Part shown: one piece after another, positions 48,427-57,662 of the stretch | How the letters are laid out: the number at the start of each line of letters is the position of its first letter | Position numbering within the stretch: the first letter of the stretch is position 1 | Assembly (NCBI RefSeq): GCF_030915525.1 | Contig: NZ_CP133269.1 | Location: forward strand, 1,451,001 to 1,515,000 | DNA length: 64,000 nucleotides | Source: Neobacillus sp. PS2-9 | Lineage (GTDB): Bacteria; Bacillota; Bacilli; Bacillales; Cytobacillaceae | Direction: 5' to 3' | Made by a program: the position numbers and the translations under genes | Notes under the pieces: model-generated | Databases searched by the model: none | What the model saw: the letters and a program-made list of their open reading frames with translations, nothing else | What the model was told of the DNA's origin: nothing

Positions 48427-48460
48427 ATAACAAGACGACAAAAGTCTTGTTATTTTTTTT
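48427..48460 (+). terminator. Intrinsic terminator of the pilus operon
   Basis: ATAACAAGAC pairs with GTCTTGTTAT around GACAAAA, followed by eight T residues. Confidence 0.93.
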
Positions 48461-48514
48461 TGCCTGTATGTTAGGATGAATCCAATGAGCTAGCGGAAGA
48501 GAGGAGTACGAATA

Positions 48515-49588
48515 GTGGACAAGCCTAACAAAGGCAATACAATTAAGATTAAATTAAATGGAGAAAATACAAAGTTTGAGGAAGAAGCTTCAAAAATGGA
48601 GCCAGAAGTCAGCTCAAACACAGCGACGAAAGTGATCAAAATTAACCCAGCCCCAACAGAATCGGACAGCTATTTAGAGACAGCTGCTTCACAGGAGTCG
48701 GTCGATGAGAGCTTTGACTGGATTATTCCTGAATCCTCTGACACTGATCTTATGGAATATAAAATTGCCACTACCACTAATACGAAGAAAAAGGGTCCTA
48801 AAATGAACACATCGATATCATCAAACAGCATGAAGAAGAATGGTAGGCCGCTAGGCTCTATCTTTGTTTCAGCGACCTTTGCCATCCTCATCGGTCTTAC
48901 GATTGGCATTTTTATGCTGAAGATGGTGACAGAACCAAGTAAGAAGGTGGCAACTGAACCCGCTGTGGTGGAAGAAACAGGTGGAACGGAAACGACAACA
49001 ACAACTACAGGGAAAACAACTACGGCTGCGATTGAGCAAATAACGGCTTATGTCATCCAAGGTGGAGTTTTCTCGTCCAAAGATGGTGCAAAGGCAACAG
49101 CAGATCAGATTACAGAAAAGGGTATACCCTCGAAATTAGTAGAAATGAGCGGAAAGCAATACTTATTTCTTGGTGTAGCGGATACTATTGATATGGCTAA
49201 AACCCTCGGAAACCAATACAAAGAAAATGGGATTTCAGAGGTATTTGCCAAGCCATTATTAGTAGATGAAAAGAAGGTAGCTGACGTATCTGAAAAGGAA
49301 AAGGCCTTTTTAGAAGGGGCACCTACCATTTATCAGGCGTTGTCTATTGTAACTTCGAGCGCTATGGTTACGAAGTCGATCCCAGAGGAATCCGCCAAGA
49401 CATTAACAGCTCTAAGCGAGCAGTTAAAGGTAAGTGGATTAAAAAATGAGAATGTAAAAAAACTACATGCAGAATTAGCTGGTGCAGACGTTAAAATTAA
49501 GGACTTTCAAAAATCAAAAGACGAGAAAAGCTTAAGTGCAGCCCAACAGCACTTATTAAATTTTTTATCCGTCTACTATTCCATGTAA
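48515..49588 (+). CDS. spoIIB: SpoIIB, SPOR-domain engulfment protein
   Basis: Localises to the sporulation septum and supports septal peptidoglycan thinning at the start of engulfment. 357 residues, GTG start behind GAGGAG. An acidic cytoplasmic N-terminus (to about 105; IKIKLNGENTKFEEEA resembles the B. subtilis start) precedes one membrane helix (about 113-133, FVSATFAILIGLTIGIFML). A Thr-rich linker leads to a SPOR domain (about 170-250, AYVIQGGVFSSKDGAKAT). The helical C-terminal part follows. It lies upstream of maf as in B. subtilis. Confidence 0.92.
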   Translation: MDKPNKGNTIKIKLNGENTKFEEEASKMEPEVSSNTATKVIKINPAPTESDSYLETAASQESVDESFDWIIPESSDTDLMEYKIATTTNTKKKGPKMNTSISSNSMKKNGRPLGSIFVSATFAILIGLTIGIFMLKMVTEPSKKVATEPAVVEETGGTETTTTTTGKTTTAAIEQITAYVIQGGVFSSKDGAKATADQITEKGIPSKLVEMSGKQYLFLGVADTIDMAKTLGNQYKENGISEVFAKPLLVDEKKVADVSEKEKAFLEGAPTIYQALSIVTSSAMVTKSIPEESAKTLTALSEQLKVSGLKNENVKKLHAELAGADVKIKDFQKSKDEKSLSAAQQHLLNFLSVYYSM

Positions 49589-49629
49589 TCGACAAAAAAA
49601 CATATTTTCCGGGAAATGAATAATAACAT

Positions 49630-49659
49630 AAAGCCTGTCCAAATAGGGCAGGCTTTTCG
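49630..49659 (+). terminator. Intrinsic terminator after spoIIB
   Basis: AAAGCCTGTCC pairs with GGGCAGGCTTT around AAATA, followed by a short T run. Confidence 0.88.
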
Positions 49660-49700
49660 TCGTCCTAATAAGTGATAGAATTCAAATTCAAATGCATAAT

Positions 49701-49730
49701 TTGACAGATTTCTTCAAAATTTAGTTATAT
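49701..49730 (+). promoter_or_regulatory. Candidate SigmaA promoter of maf-radC
   Basis: TTGACA (49701-49706) and TTATAT (49725-49730) with an 18-base spacer, 78 bases before maf. Confidence 0.6.
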
Positions 49731-49808
49731 AAAAATTGTTTGCTTCTACAATTTCTGATAGGATTGAATTGTATCTCCCTAATGAAGCAAAAAAGGTAAG
49801 GTGATTGA

Positions 49809-50381
49809 ATGCAGAACCTCATTTTAGCCTCTTCTTCTCCACGGCGAAAAGAACTTCTAGAAAATCTCCGCTTAACATTCGCAGTCTCAAGCAGTGAAGT
49901 AGACGAAAGCTTTGACCCCACACTCTCCCCTGAGGAGGTAGTAATGGAGTTAGCCGAACGAAAGGCACAAGCTGTGTTTAAGGACAATCAAGAAGCCTTT
50001 GTTATCGGTTCGGACACGATTGTTTTTGCGAATAATCAAATTTTAGGAAAGCCAGCTGATGAAGCAGAAGCCGTTCGTATGTTGAAAACTCTTTCAGGGT
50101 GTCAGCATGAAGTGTTTACAGGTGTTTCAATAGTGTCTCCAACGAGCAAGACCCGTTTCTATGAAAAAACAGAAGTATGGTTTTGGGAGTTAACGGAGGA
50201 CGAAATCCGTTCATATGTGCAAAGTGGTGAACCGCTTGATAAAGCAGGTGCCTATGGAATTCAACAGCTCGGAAGTATGCTTGTCAAAAAAATAAATGGA
50301 GATTATTTTGCGGTTGTCGGTCTGCCAGTAGCAAGGACGATCAGAGAATTAAGAAAGGCAGGCTACCAGTTACCGTATTAA
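49809..50381 (+). CDS. maf: Maf nucleotide pyrophosphatase
   Basis: Hydrolyses dTTP/UTP and modified nucleotides; Maf overproduction blocks septation in B. subtilis and the protein is linked to competence-related division arrest. 190 residues with LILASSSPRRKELLENL near the start, ERKAQAV, IGSDTIVFANNQILGKP and the AGAYGIQQLGSMLVKKINGD block. The start follows AAGGTGATTGA. Confidence 0.95.
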   Translation: MQNLILASSSPRRKELLENLRLTFAVSSSEVDESFDPTLSPEEVVMELAERKAQAVFKDNQEAFVIGSDTIVFANNQILGKPADEAEAVRMLKTLSGCQHEVFTGVSIVSPTSKTRFYEKTEVWFWELTEDEIRSYVQSGEPLDKAGAYGIQQLGSMLVKKINGDYFAVVGLPVARTIRELRKAGYQLPY

Positions 50382-50421
50382 CTTTTTTGTGCCTTAACTC
50401 CCGAATATAGGGAGGAAAAAA

Positions 50422-51111
50422 ATGTCAACTGATACATTGATGATTCGCGATTTTCCACAAGACGAAAGGCCAAGGGAACGATTTATTCAACATGGACCAC
50501 AAAGTTTATCTAATCATGAACTAATTGCAATTCTATTGCGGACAGGAACAAAGGATGAATCTGTCCTGCAATTATCGAATCGTCTGCTGAACCATTTTGA
50601 AGGCTTACGGCTATTAAAAGGCGCTACGTTAGAAGAAATAACCGAAATTAAAGGAATAGGCTTAGCAAAGGCCATTCAAATTTTAGCAGCGGTAGAAATT
50701 GGCAGGCGGATTTCCAACCTATCCTTTAATGACCGCTATGTGATCCGCTCCCCAGAGGATGGAGCCAAGTATGTCATGAATGATATGCGCTTTTTATCGC
50801 AGGAACATTTTGTTTGTTTATATTTAAATACAAAAAATCAGGTCATTCATAAACAAACGGTTTTTATCGGCAGCTTAAATGCCTCGATTGTTCATCCACG
50901 CGAGGTCTTTCGAGAGGCCTTAAAGCGCTCCGCTGCGAGCATTATTGCTCTGCATAATCATCCGAGCGGAGACCCCACTCCAAGCCGCGAGGATATTGAA
51001 GTAACAAAGAGATTGGTCGAATGCGGAAAAATTATTGGCATTGACCTTCTTGACCATCTAATCATCGGTGAAAATAAGTTTGTGAGTTTAAAGGAAAAAG
51101 GGTATTTATAA
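50422..51111 (+). CDS. radC: RadC/YsxA JAMM-domain protein
   Basis: A protein with a helix-hairpin-helix part (about 60-100, LEEITEIKGIGLAKAIQI) and a C-terminal JAMM metal site with ALHNHPSGDPTPSREDIE. 229 residues. The name radC is historical; a role in DNA repair is not well supported, and the function in bacilli is unclear. GGGAGGAAAAAA precedes the ATG. It follows maf by 40 bases, as in B. subtilis. Confidence 0.94.
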   Translation: MSTDTLMIRDFPQDERPRERFIQHGPQSLSNHELIAILLRTGTKDESVLQLSNRLLNHFEGLRLLKGATLEEITEIKGIGLAKAIQILAAVEIGRRISNLSFNDRYVIRSPEDGAKYVMNDMRFLSQEHFVCLYLNTKNQVIHKQTVFIGSLNASIVHPREVFREALKRSAASIIALHNHPSGDPTPSREDIEVTKRLVECGKIIGIDLLDHLIIGENKFVSLKEKGYL

Positions 51112-51258
51112 CACTATTGTTTTATTTGACGATACGATATAATATTAGTTATGATTTTTTAGGACTGCCCTGTGAAAGGGCCAATAAATTATTAGGAAAT
51201 AGACATGATAAGTAAGGCGATTACCTGCCTATTGCTATTTTGCATTTTGTAAGTGTAG

Positions 51259-52299
<1,041 letters not shown>

Positions 52300-52359
52300 A
52301 AAGAGGAAGCTTCTTTTAAGCGACGCAATTTTATCTAGAAAAAATAGAGGTGTATAATC

Positions 52360-53241
52360 ATGCCACAGTTCTTCTTGAATAAACGACTGATTATTTTGCT
52401 TGTCAGCATTATTGTTCTCGTGGCATTGATTGGGTTTTCTTTAAGGGAGAGAGAGAAGCTTACCTGGCCGGAACAATTTATTAAAGATACAGCCGGCTGG
52501 GTTCAATCCCTGGTTTCAAAGCCTACCAACTATGTTGCCGGCTTTTTTGAAAATCTCCAGGACTTAACCAATACATATGAAGAGAATAAAGAATTAAAAT
52601 CACGGATTGAAAATCTTGTCAGCCTTGAAGCAGAAGTTCAAGAACTGAAAAAAGACAACAAAGAATTGCGTGACATTCTCGGTGAAAAAGAGACCCTGAG
52701 AGATTTGAAACCACTTCCAGCTACAGTTATTGGTAGAAATCCTGATCGTTGGCATGAAATGATTATTATCGACAAAGGTAATCTACAAGGAGTTAAGAAA
52801 AATATGGCTGTTGTTACGGCCAGCGGATTGATTGGAAAGGTTAAGAGTGTAACTCAATTCAGTTCAACCGTACAGCTGTTAAGTGCAATGGACCCTAAGA
52901 ATCGGATTTCCGCTATTGTTCAAGGAACTACCGATGTGTACGGACTTGTTGAAGGCTATGACAAAGAGAAAAAACTACTTATGGTGAAGGCGATTCCTTC
53001 TAGTGCGAAAATTGAAAAAGGCCAGACTGTAATTACTTCTGGTTTAGGTGGGATTTTCCCTAAAGGATTAATGATAGGGAAAGTAGTAGAGGTAAAGCCT
53101 GACCAGTATGGACTAAACCAAACTGCACTAGTCAAACCAGGTGCCGATTTTTATGACATCAAGTCAGTGATGGTAACGAAGAGACTTATGGCCGAGCCAA
53201 ATCAAAATGATTTAACCGGTGGGAAGGAGGAAGGATCGTGA
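52360..53241 (+). CDS. mreC: MreC cell shape protein
   Basis: A bitopic membrane protein linking MreB to the extracellular wall synthases. 293 residues: one helix at about 9-27 (LIILLVSIIVLVALIGFS), a coiled coil (NKELKSRIENLVSLEAEVQE, about 72-110) and two outside beta-barrel domains with VIGRNPDRWHEMIIIDKG and VVTASGLIGKV. It overlaps mreD by four bases. Confidence 0.96.
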   Translation: MPQFFLNKRLIILLVSIIVLVALIGFSLREREKLTWPEQFIKDTAGWVQSLVSKPTNYVAGFFENLQDLTNTYEENKELKSRIENLVSLEAEVQELKKDNKELRDILGEKETLRDLKPLPATVIGRNPDRWHEMIIIDKGNLQGVKKNMAVVTASGLIGKVKSVTQFSSTVQLLSAMDPKNRISAIVQGTTDVYGLVEGYDKEKKLLMVKAIPSSAKIEKGQTVITSGLGGIFPKGLMIGKVVEVKPDQYGLNQTALVKPGADFYDIKSVMVTKRLMAEPNQNDLTGGKEEGS

Positions 53242-53756
53242 AAAAATTCCTTCTTCCTCTTTTGTTTCTATTTTTATTGATTTTTGAAAGTATCTTTGTT
53301 CAATACTTACCAGATGGCATTTTGGGTAAGGATCGAATCCTTGTACCGCACTTTCTTTTTGTCGCACTGTTGTTTTTAACGATTTTTGTGGGTAAAAAGA
53401 AAGGTGTCATTTATGCCGCTATTTTCGGGCTGTTGTTTGATGTGGTTTACGTAGAAATTATTGGGATTTATTTATTTCTCTATCCATTTATTTCGTATCT
53501 TGTTTCTAAAATCATGCACATCATGCAGGCGAATTTTATCATTGCTTTCCTCGTTTCCCTTTTTGCTGTTGCATTATTAGAAGTGGGTGTTTATGAAATG
53601 GATTATTTAATCCATGTCACAAGCCTTGATTTTATGAGTTTTCTTACTTTGCGTTTTTATCCAACCCTTTTATTAAATGCGGCTTTTATTATCCTAGCAG
53701 GCTTTCCTTTAAAGAGATTATTTGAAAATCATTTGGAATCTTTACGAGATGAATAA
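53238..53756 (+). CDS. mreD: MreD cell shape membrane protein
   Basis: 172 residues with about five membrane helices, part of the rod-shape complex. It begins KKFLLPLLFLFLLIFESIFV and has FGLLFDVVYVEIIGIYLFLY and PLKRLFENHLESL at the end. GTG start overlapping mreC. Family sequence is variable, but the place between mreC and minC is decisive. Confidence 0.94.
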   Translation: MKKFLLPLLFLFLLIFESIFVQYLPDGILGKDRILVPHFLFVALLFLTIFVGKKKGVIYAAIFGLLFDVVYVEIIGIYLFLYPFISYLVSKIMHIMQANFIIAFLVSLFAVALLEVGVYEMDYLIHVTSLDFMSFLTLRFYPTLLLNAAFIILAGFPLKRLFENHLESLRDE

Positions 53757-53883
53757 TGAGTTTCTGCTTACTGTTTTTAAGTTCCTTGCTACTTAAGTTT
53801 TCATTTGAAAAAAGAGGAGAATGGACGCATCATGTCGAATTATTATCAAATAGTCTGTACTTTCGATTCAGAACTAGCGTAAG

Positions 53884-53926
53884 GACGTGCAAAATTCCTT
53901 GAAATTTACGGGAATTGCACGTTTCT
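53884..53926 (+). terminator. Long hairpin between mreD and minC
   Basis: ACGTGCAAAATTCC pairs with GGGAATTGCACGT (one or two mismatches) around an 11-base loop. A full T run is missing (TTTCTAGAC). It may attenuate or be an RNA processing site that separates mreBCD from minCD expression. Confidence 0.6.
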
Positions 53927-53961
53927 AGACGGCTTTCTTAATTATGAGGTGAAAATTCTCC

Positions 53962-54642
53962 ATGAAAAAACGGCAAAATGTTACAATAAAAGGAACGAAG
54001 GAAGGTCTTGTCCTTCATCTTGATGATAAGTGTTCTTACGACGACCTAAAAAAAGAACTGGATCAGAAGCTTTCGGCGAATTTAAGAACACAAGATGACC
54101 GCCACTTAATTTCTGTTAAAGTTGAAATTGGGAATCGGTATATTACGGAAGAACAACGAGAAGAACTAAAGCACTTAATTCGTCAGAAAAAGAATTTAGT
54201 TGTGGATGATATTATTTCAAATGTCATCACAAAAGTGGAAGCAGAACGTTTAAAGGCAGAAGCGGGGATTATGACTGTATCTAGAATCATTCGTTCGGGC
54301 CAAGTTCTTGAAACTTCAGGCGATCTGCTGTTGATTGGTGATGTGAATCCTGGTGGGACCGTCGTTGCAGGCGGTAATATCTTCATTATGGGGACCTTAA
54401 AGGGTGTGGCTCATGCAGGTTGTTTCGGAAATGAACAAGCCGTGATTGCGGCATCAAGCATGAAACCATCGCAGCTTAGAATTAGCGATTGCATCAATCG
54501 TTCGCCTGATTCTGTAAAAACTAGCGAAAATCGCGAAATGGAATGTGCTTATATAGATGATAACCGACAAATTATCGTTGATAGATTACAAGCTTTAATT
54601 CATTTAAGGCCAGATTTAACTAGATTAGAAGGGGGACATTAA
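53962..54642 (+). CDS. minC: MinC septum-site inhibitor
   Basis: Blocks FtsZ assembly near poles when bound to MinD. 226 residues: N-terminal FtsZ-inhibiting domain (about 1-100, [16 protein letters not shown]) and C-terminal beta-helix domain (about 105-210) with [37 protein letters not shown] and [12 protein letters not shown]. It ends two bases before minD. Confidence 0.96.
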   Translation: MKKRQNVTIKGTKEGLVLHLDDKCSYDDLKKELDQKLSANLRTQDDRHLISVKVEIGNRYITEEQREELKHLIRQKKNLVVDDIISNVITKVEAERLKAEAGIMTVSRIIRSGQVLETSGDLLLIGDVNPGGTVVAGGNIFIMGTLKGVAHAGCFGNEQAVIAASSMKPSQLRISDCINRSPDSVKTSENREMECAYIDDNRQIIVDRLQALIHLRPDLTRLEGGH

Positions 54643-54643
54643 A

Positions 54644-55447
54644 GTGGGAGAAGCAATAGTAATTACTTCTGGTAAGGGCGGCGTTGGTAAAACAACGACA
54701 TCCGCAAATATTGGGACGTCTTTGGCCCTTCAAGGAAAAAAAGTATGCTTAGTGGATACAGACATCGGTCTTCGAAACTTAGATGTCGTAATGGGGCTTG
54801 AAAACAGAATCATTTATGATCTAGTCGATGTAGTAGAAAAAAGATGTAAGATTCATCAGGCGTTAGTAAAGGACAAGCGATTTGATGGATTATTATATCT
54901 ACTTCCAGCTGCGCAAACTGTTGATAAATCGGCGGTTAAACCAGAACAGATGAAAGAGCTTATTACAGAATTAAAGCAGGACTATGATTATATAATTATT
55001 GATTGCCCTGCTGGTATCGAACAAGGATTCCAGAATGCAGTGGCAGGAGCAGATAAAGCGATTGTTGTCACAACTCCGGAAGTATCTGCGGTACGTGACG
55101 CGGACCGTATTATTGGTCTCTTAGAAAAACAAAGAAACATGGAGCCTCCAAAATTAGTGGTCAACCGTATTCGTAATCATATGATGAAGAGCGGGGACAT
55201 GCTGGAAATTGATGAAATTACCCAGCATTTATCTATAGAGTTAATTGGGATTGTTGCGGATGATGAAGAGGTAATTAAAGCATCAAATCACGGTGAACCG
55301 ATTGCCCTGAATCCAAACAGCAAAGCATCGATTGCCTATCGAAATATTGCTAGAAGAATTCTAGGCGAATCGATTCCACTGCAACCACTAGATGAAGTAA
55401 ACAAAGGCGTCTTCACCAAACTTAAGAAGTTCTTCGGAGTTAGATAA
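54644..55447 (+). CDS. minD: MinD ATPase, division site placement
   Basis: A membrane-cycling ATPase that recruits MinC. 267 residues, GTG start behind GAAGGGGG. The deviant Walker A is SGKGGVGKTTTSANIGT; DTDIGLRNLDVVMGLENR and IIDCPAGIEQGF follow. The C-terminal amphipathic membrane-targeting helix is FTKLKKFFGVR. Last gene of the mreBCD-minCD set. Confidence 0.97.
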   Translation: MGEAIVITSGKGGVGKTTTSANIGTSLALQGKKVCLVDTDIGLRNLDVVMGLENRIIYDLVDVVEKRCKIHQALVKDKRFDGLLYLLPAAQTVDKSAVKPEQMKELITELKQDYDYIIIDCPAGIEQGFQNAVAGADKAIVVTTPEVSAVRDADRIIGLLEKQRNMEPPKLVVNRIRNHMMKSGDMLEIDEITQHLSIELIGIVADDEEVIKASNHGEPIALNPNSKASIAYRNIARRILGESIPLQPLDEVNKGVFTKLKKFFGVR

Positions 55448-55451
55448 ATAC

Positions 55452-55489
55452 AAGCCTGTTCACGATCTATCGTGACAGGCTTTTTTTTT
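55452..55489 (+). terminator. Intrinsic terminator after minD
   Basis: AAGCCTGTTCACGAT pairs with ATCGTGACAGGCTT (one mismatch or bulge), then eight T residues. Confidence 0.93.
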
Positions 55490-55490
55490 A

Positions 55491-55675
55491 AGGCTCTGTT
55501 AAACATGCCTGTTGATTTCCGCTCCAGGCACTTCGCTTTCCGTGGGTGTTTCGGCGAGCCTCCTCGGCGCTAGCGCCTGCGGGGTCTCCCCTGAACCATA
55601 CTCCCACAGGAGTCTTCGTGCCTTCCGCTCCAATCAACAGGGTGTAAAACTCAACACTGTTCTTTAACACAGCCT
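55491..55675 (+). repeat. Dispersed MITE-like repeat family B, copy 2
   Basis: 185 bp with good terminal inverted repeats: AGGCTCTGTTAAA at the left and TTTAACACAGCCT at the right, 12 of 13 paired. The inner stem is AGGCAC/GTGCCT where copy 1 has AGGCTC/GAGCCT, so both arms changed together. Tip GGCGCTAGCGCC. It sits between the minD terminator and the spoIVF promoter. Confidence 0.9.
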
Positions 55676-55690
55676 AAAAATTAAATTCAG

Positions 55691-55719
55691 TCATACTCTC
55701 AAAAATTCTCACATAGACT
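55691..55719 (+). promoter_or_regulatory. Candidate SigmaE promoter of spoIVFA-spoIVFB
   Basis: TCATACT (55691-55697), a 14-base spacer and CATAGACT (55712-55719) match KMATATT-N14-CATANNNT well. SigmaE control of spoIVF is established in B. subtilis. The position also excludes starts at or before 55719 for spoIVFA. Confidence 0.65.
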
Positions 55720-55751
55720 TGTACAAAAAAGTGGGAAAAGGGTTGATGGGA

Positions 55752-56567
55752 ATGGCGCGGTCTACACCGGAGGAAATACGGCGACGAATCGCTAAACGAA
55801 AAAAAGAAATGGGTTCAACAACAGCAACAAAAGGTCCAGAACGTCCAGAACGTCCAGAACGTCAAATCGCTTGGCCTGGGGATGATGATGACAAATATGG
55901 ATTTAACTATACGGGTAGCTCCAAAAGTAGCAACGGTGACGACGGACATCCGTTATTTAAAAAAGAAGTGTTCTTCTTCAAAATATTGGCTTCCATCCTC
56001 CTTTTTCTCGTGGTAGCCATTCTGTTTCGCAACCAGACAGCGACCTTTGATCCAGTAAGGGATTATGTGACCAGTGCAATGGACAAGGATTTTAAATTTG
56101 CCACTGTTTCAAATTGGTACGAAGATAAGTTTGGCAAACCCTTAGCACTTCTGCCTTTCTCAGAGGGAGATAAAACAGACAAAAAAGAAGAAGTGGTCCA
56201 AACAGAGTTTTCTGTCCCAGCCATGGGTAAGATCCTCGAAAATTTTGAAAAAAATGGGCAAGGCATCATGATTGAAACCGGTAAAGGAGCGCCAGTCCAA
56301 TCCATTAACGGTGGTGTAGTCACCTTTGCAGGAGTAAAAGAGGGAATTGGAAAAACCGTCATCATCCAGCATTCAGATGAAACGGAAACATGGTATGGAA
56401 ACTTAGACGAAATAAAAGTAAACCTATACGAATATATCGACAAGAGAACCGTCGTTGGAACTGTATCCACTTCAACGGGTGAAGATAAAACAAAAGGGAA
56501 ATATTACTTTGCCATAAAAAAAGGCGATGAATTTATCGACCCTATTCAGGTGATCCGTTTTGAATAG
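55752..56567 (+). CDS. spoIVFA: SpoIVFA, regulator of the SpoIVFB protease
   Basis: Holds SpoIVFB inactive in the outer forespore membrane together with BofA and anchors the complex. I prefer ATG 55752 (MARSTPEEIRRRIAKRKKE), nine bases after AAAAGGG and downstream of the SigmaE promoter; 55746 is the alternative. 271 residues with a basic N-terminal helix, a PERPERPERQ tandem tripeptide (residues 30-40), one membrane helix (about 82-100, FFKILASILLFLVVAILF) and a C-terminal LytM-like domain (FVKNGQG-type G rich start, VVTFAGVKEGIGKTVIIQH) without the full zinc-ligand set. Confidence 0.92.
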   Translation: MARSTPEEIRRRIAKRKKEMGSTTATKGPERPERPERQIAWPGDDDDKYGFNYTGSSKSSNGDDGHPLFKKEVFFFKILASILLFLVVAILFRNQTATFDPVRDYVTSAMDKDFKFATVSNWYEDKFGKPLALLPFSEGDKTDKKEEVVQTEFSVPAMGKILENFEKNGQGIMIETGKGAPVQSINGGVVTFAGVKEGIGKTVIIQHSDETETWYGNLDEIKVNLYEYIDKRTVVGTVSTSTGEDKTKGKYYFAIKKGDEFIDPIQVIRFE

Positions 56568-57426
56568 AGCCATTTCATTACTCAGACAAGTTCATATCCA
56601 CCCCTTGCTGTGGATTATCATTGCTATATCTATCGCTACCGCACATTTCCTTGAAGTTTGCTTGCTGCTGGGGATCATTTTTATACATGAAATGGGGCAT
56701 GCAGCGGCAGCTTCTTTTTTTTCATGGAGAATCAAAAAAATCTCCCTTCTTCCCTTTGGCGGGGTTGCAGAGATGGATGAACACGGCAATCGCCCATTAA
56801 AGGAAGAATTAATTGTGGTGGTAGCTGGACCGCTTCAGCATCTTTGGATGATGGGAGCAGCTTACCTCTTACTATCGTTCTCGTTGATTTCTGAAGACCT
56901 ATTTCAGCTCTTTATCAACTACAACTTAATGATTTTTATATTTAATCTTTTTCCAGTTTGGCCGCTTGATGGGGGGAAGCTGATATTTTTACTGCTCTCA
57001 TTAAAACACTCCTTTCCGAGTGCCCACAGGCTGACACTTATCCTTTCCTTTTTAAGTTTGGGTCTTTTTTCATTCCTAATCCTATTCATTGCGCCATCGC
57101 ATATCAACGTATGGGTTATTATCGCCTTCTTAGCTTTTTCCCTTTACCATGAATGGAAGCAGCGGCGCTTTATTTTTATGAGATTTTTATTAGAACGCTA
57201 TTATGGAAAAAAATCGAATCCAAGTGCCTTAAAGCCTATACAGGCGAATGAGCATGATTTATTGATCCACGTTTTAGAAAAATTTCAACGAGGCTGCAAA
57301 CATCCAATTATAGTGGAAGCAGCGGGGAAAGAAAAAGGAATCCTAGATGAAAATGAACTTTTACATGCGTACTTTACAGATAAACGATTAACAGATAAAA
57401 TCAGCGACCTTCTATTTTTATATTGA
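56560..57426 (+). CDS. spoIVFB: SpoIVFB, intramembrane protease for pro-SigmaK
   Basis: A site-2-type zinc metalloprotease that cleaves pro-SigmaK during sporulation. 288 residues, six helices. The zinc motif is FIHEMGHAAAA, with the third ligand in NLFPVWPLDGGKLIF. A cytoplasmic CBS domain occupies the C-terminal third. TTG start at 56560, overlapping the spoIVFA stop by eight bases, with AGGTGAT upstream. It completes the pro-SigmaK checkpoint with SpoIVFA. Confidence 0.95.
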   Translation: MNRAISLLRQVHIHPLLWIIIAISIATAHFLEVCLLLGIIFIHEMGHAAAASFFSWRIKKISLLPFGGVAEMDEHGNRPLKEELIVVVAGPLQHLWMMGAAYLLLSFSLISEDLFQLFINYNLMIFIFNLFPVWPLDGGKLIFLLLSLKHSFPSAHRLTLILSFLSLGLFSFLILFIAPSHINVWVIIAFLAFSLYHEWKQRRFIFMRFLLERYYGKKSNPSALKPIQANEHDLLIHVLEKFQRGCKHPIIVEAAGKEKGILDENELLHAYFTDKRLTDKISDLLFLY

Positions 57427-57456
57427 TTATGGTTATAATGAAGTCATCTATGAAAA

Positions 57457-57639
57457 AGGCTGTGTTAAAGAACATTGTTGATTATGATACCCTGTTGATT
57501 GGAGCGGAAGACACGAAGACTCCTGTGGGAGTACGGGTCAGGGGAGACCCCGCAGGCGCAAGCGCCGAGGAGACTCGCCGAAACGCCCACGAACCGCTCG
57601 CGTCTGGAGCGGAAATCAGCAGGCAATTTTAGCAGAGCT
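57457..57639 (-). repeat. Dispersed MITE-like repeat family B, copy 3 (inverted)
   Basis: 183 bp in opposite orientation to copies 1 and 2, between spoIVFB and rng. One end is AGGCTGTGTTAAA (57457-57469); the other is decayed. The sequence CTATGAAAA occurs on both flanks (57448 and 57638), a possible 9-10 bp target-site duplication. The inner stem is AGACGC against GTGTCT, which keeps pairing with one G-U pair. Reading frames over it are by-products. Confidence 0.85.
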
Positions 57640-57662
57640 ATGAAAAAAGTGAGGAAGCTGGA

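Noticed and set aside
57423..57662. Frame running from the repeat into rng that might extend the RNase G N-terminus
   Set aside because: It is in another frame from rng and is made of the inverted repeat B copy; the TTG at 57663 has its own ribosome site and gives the family start.
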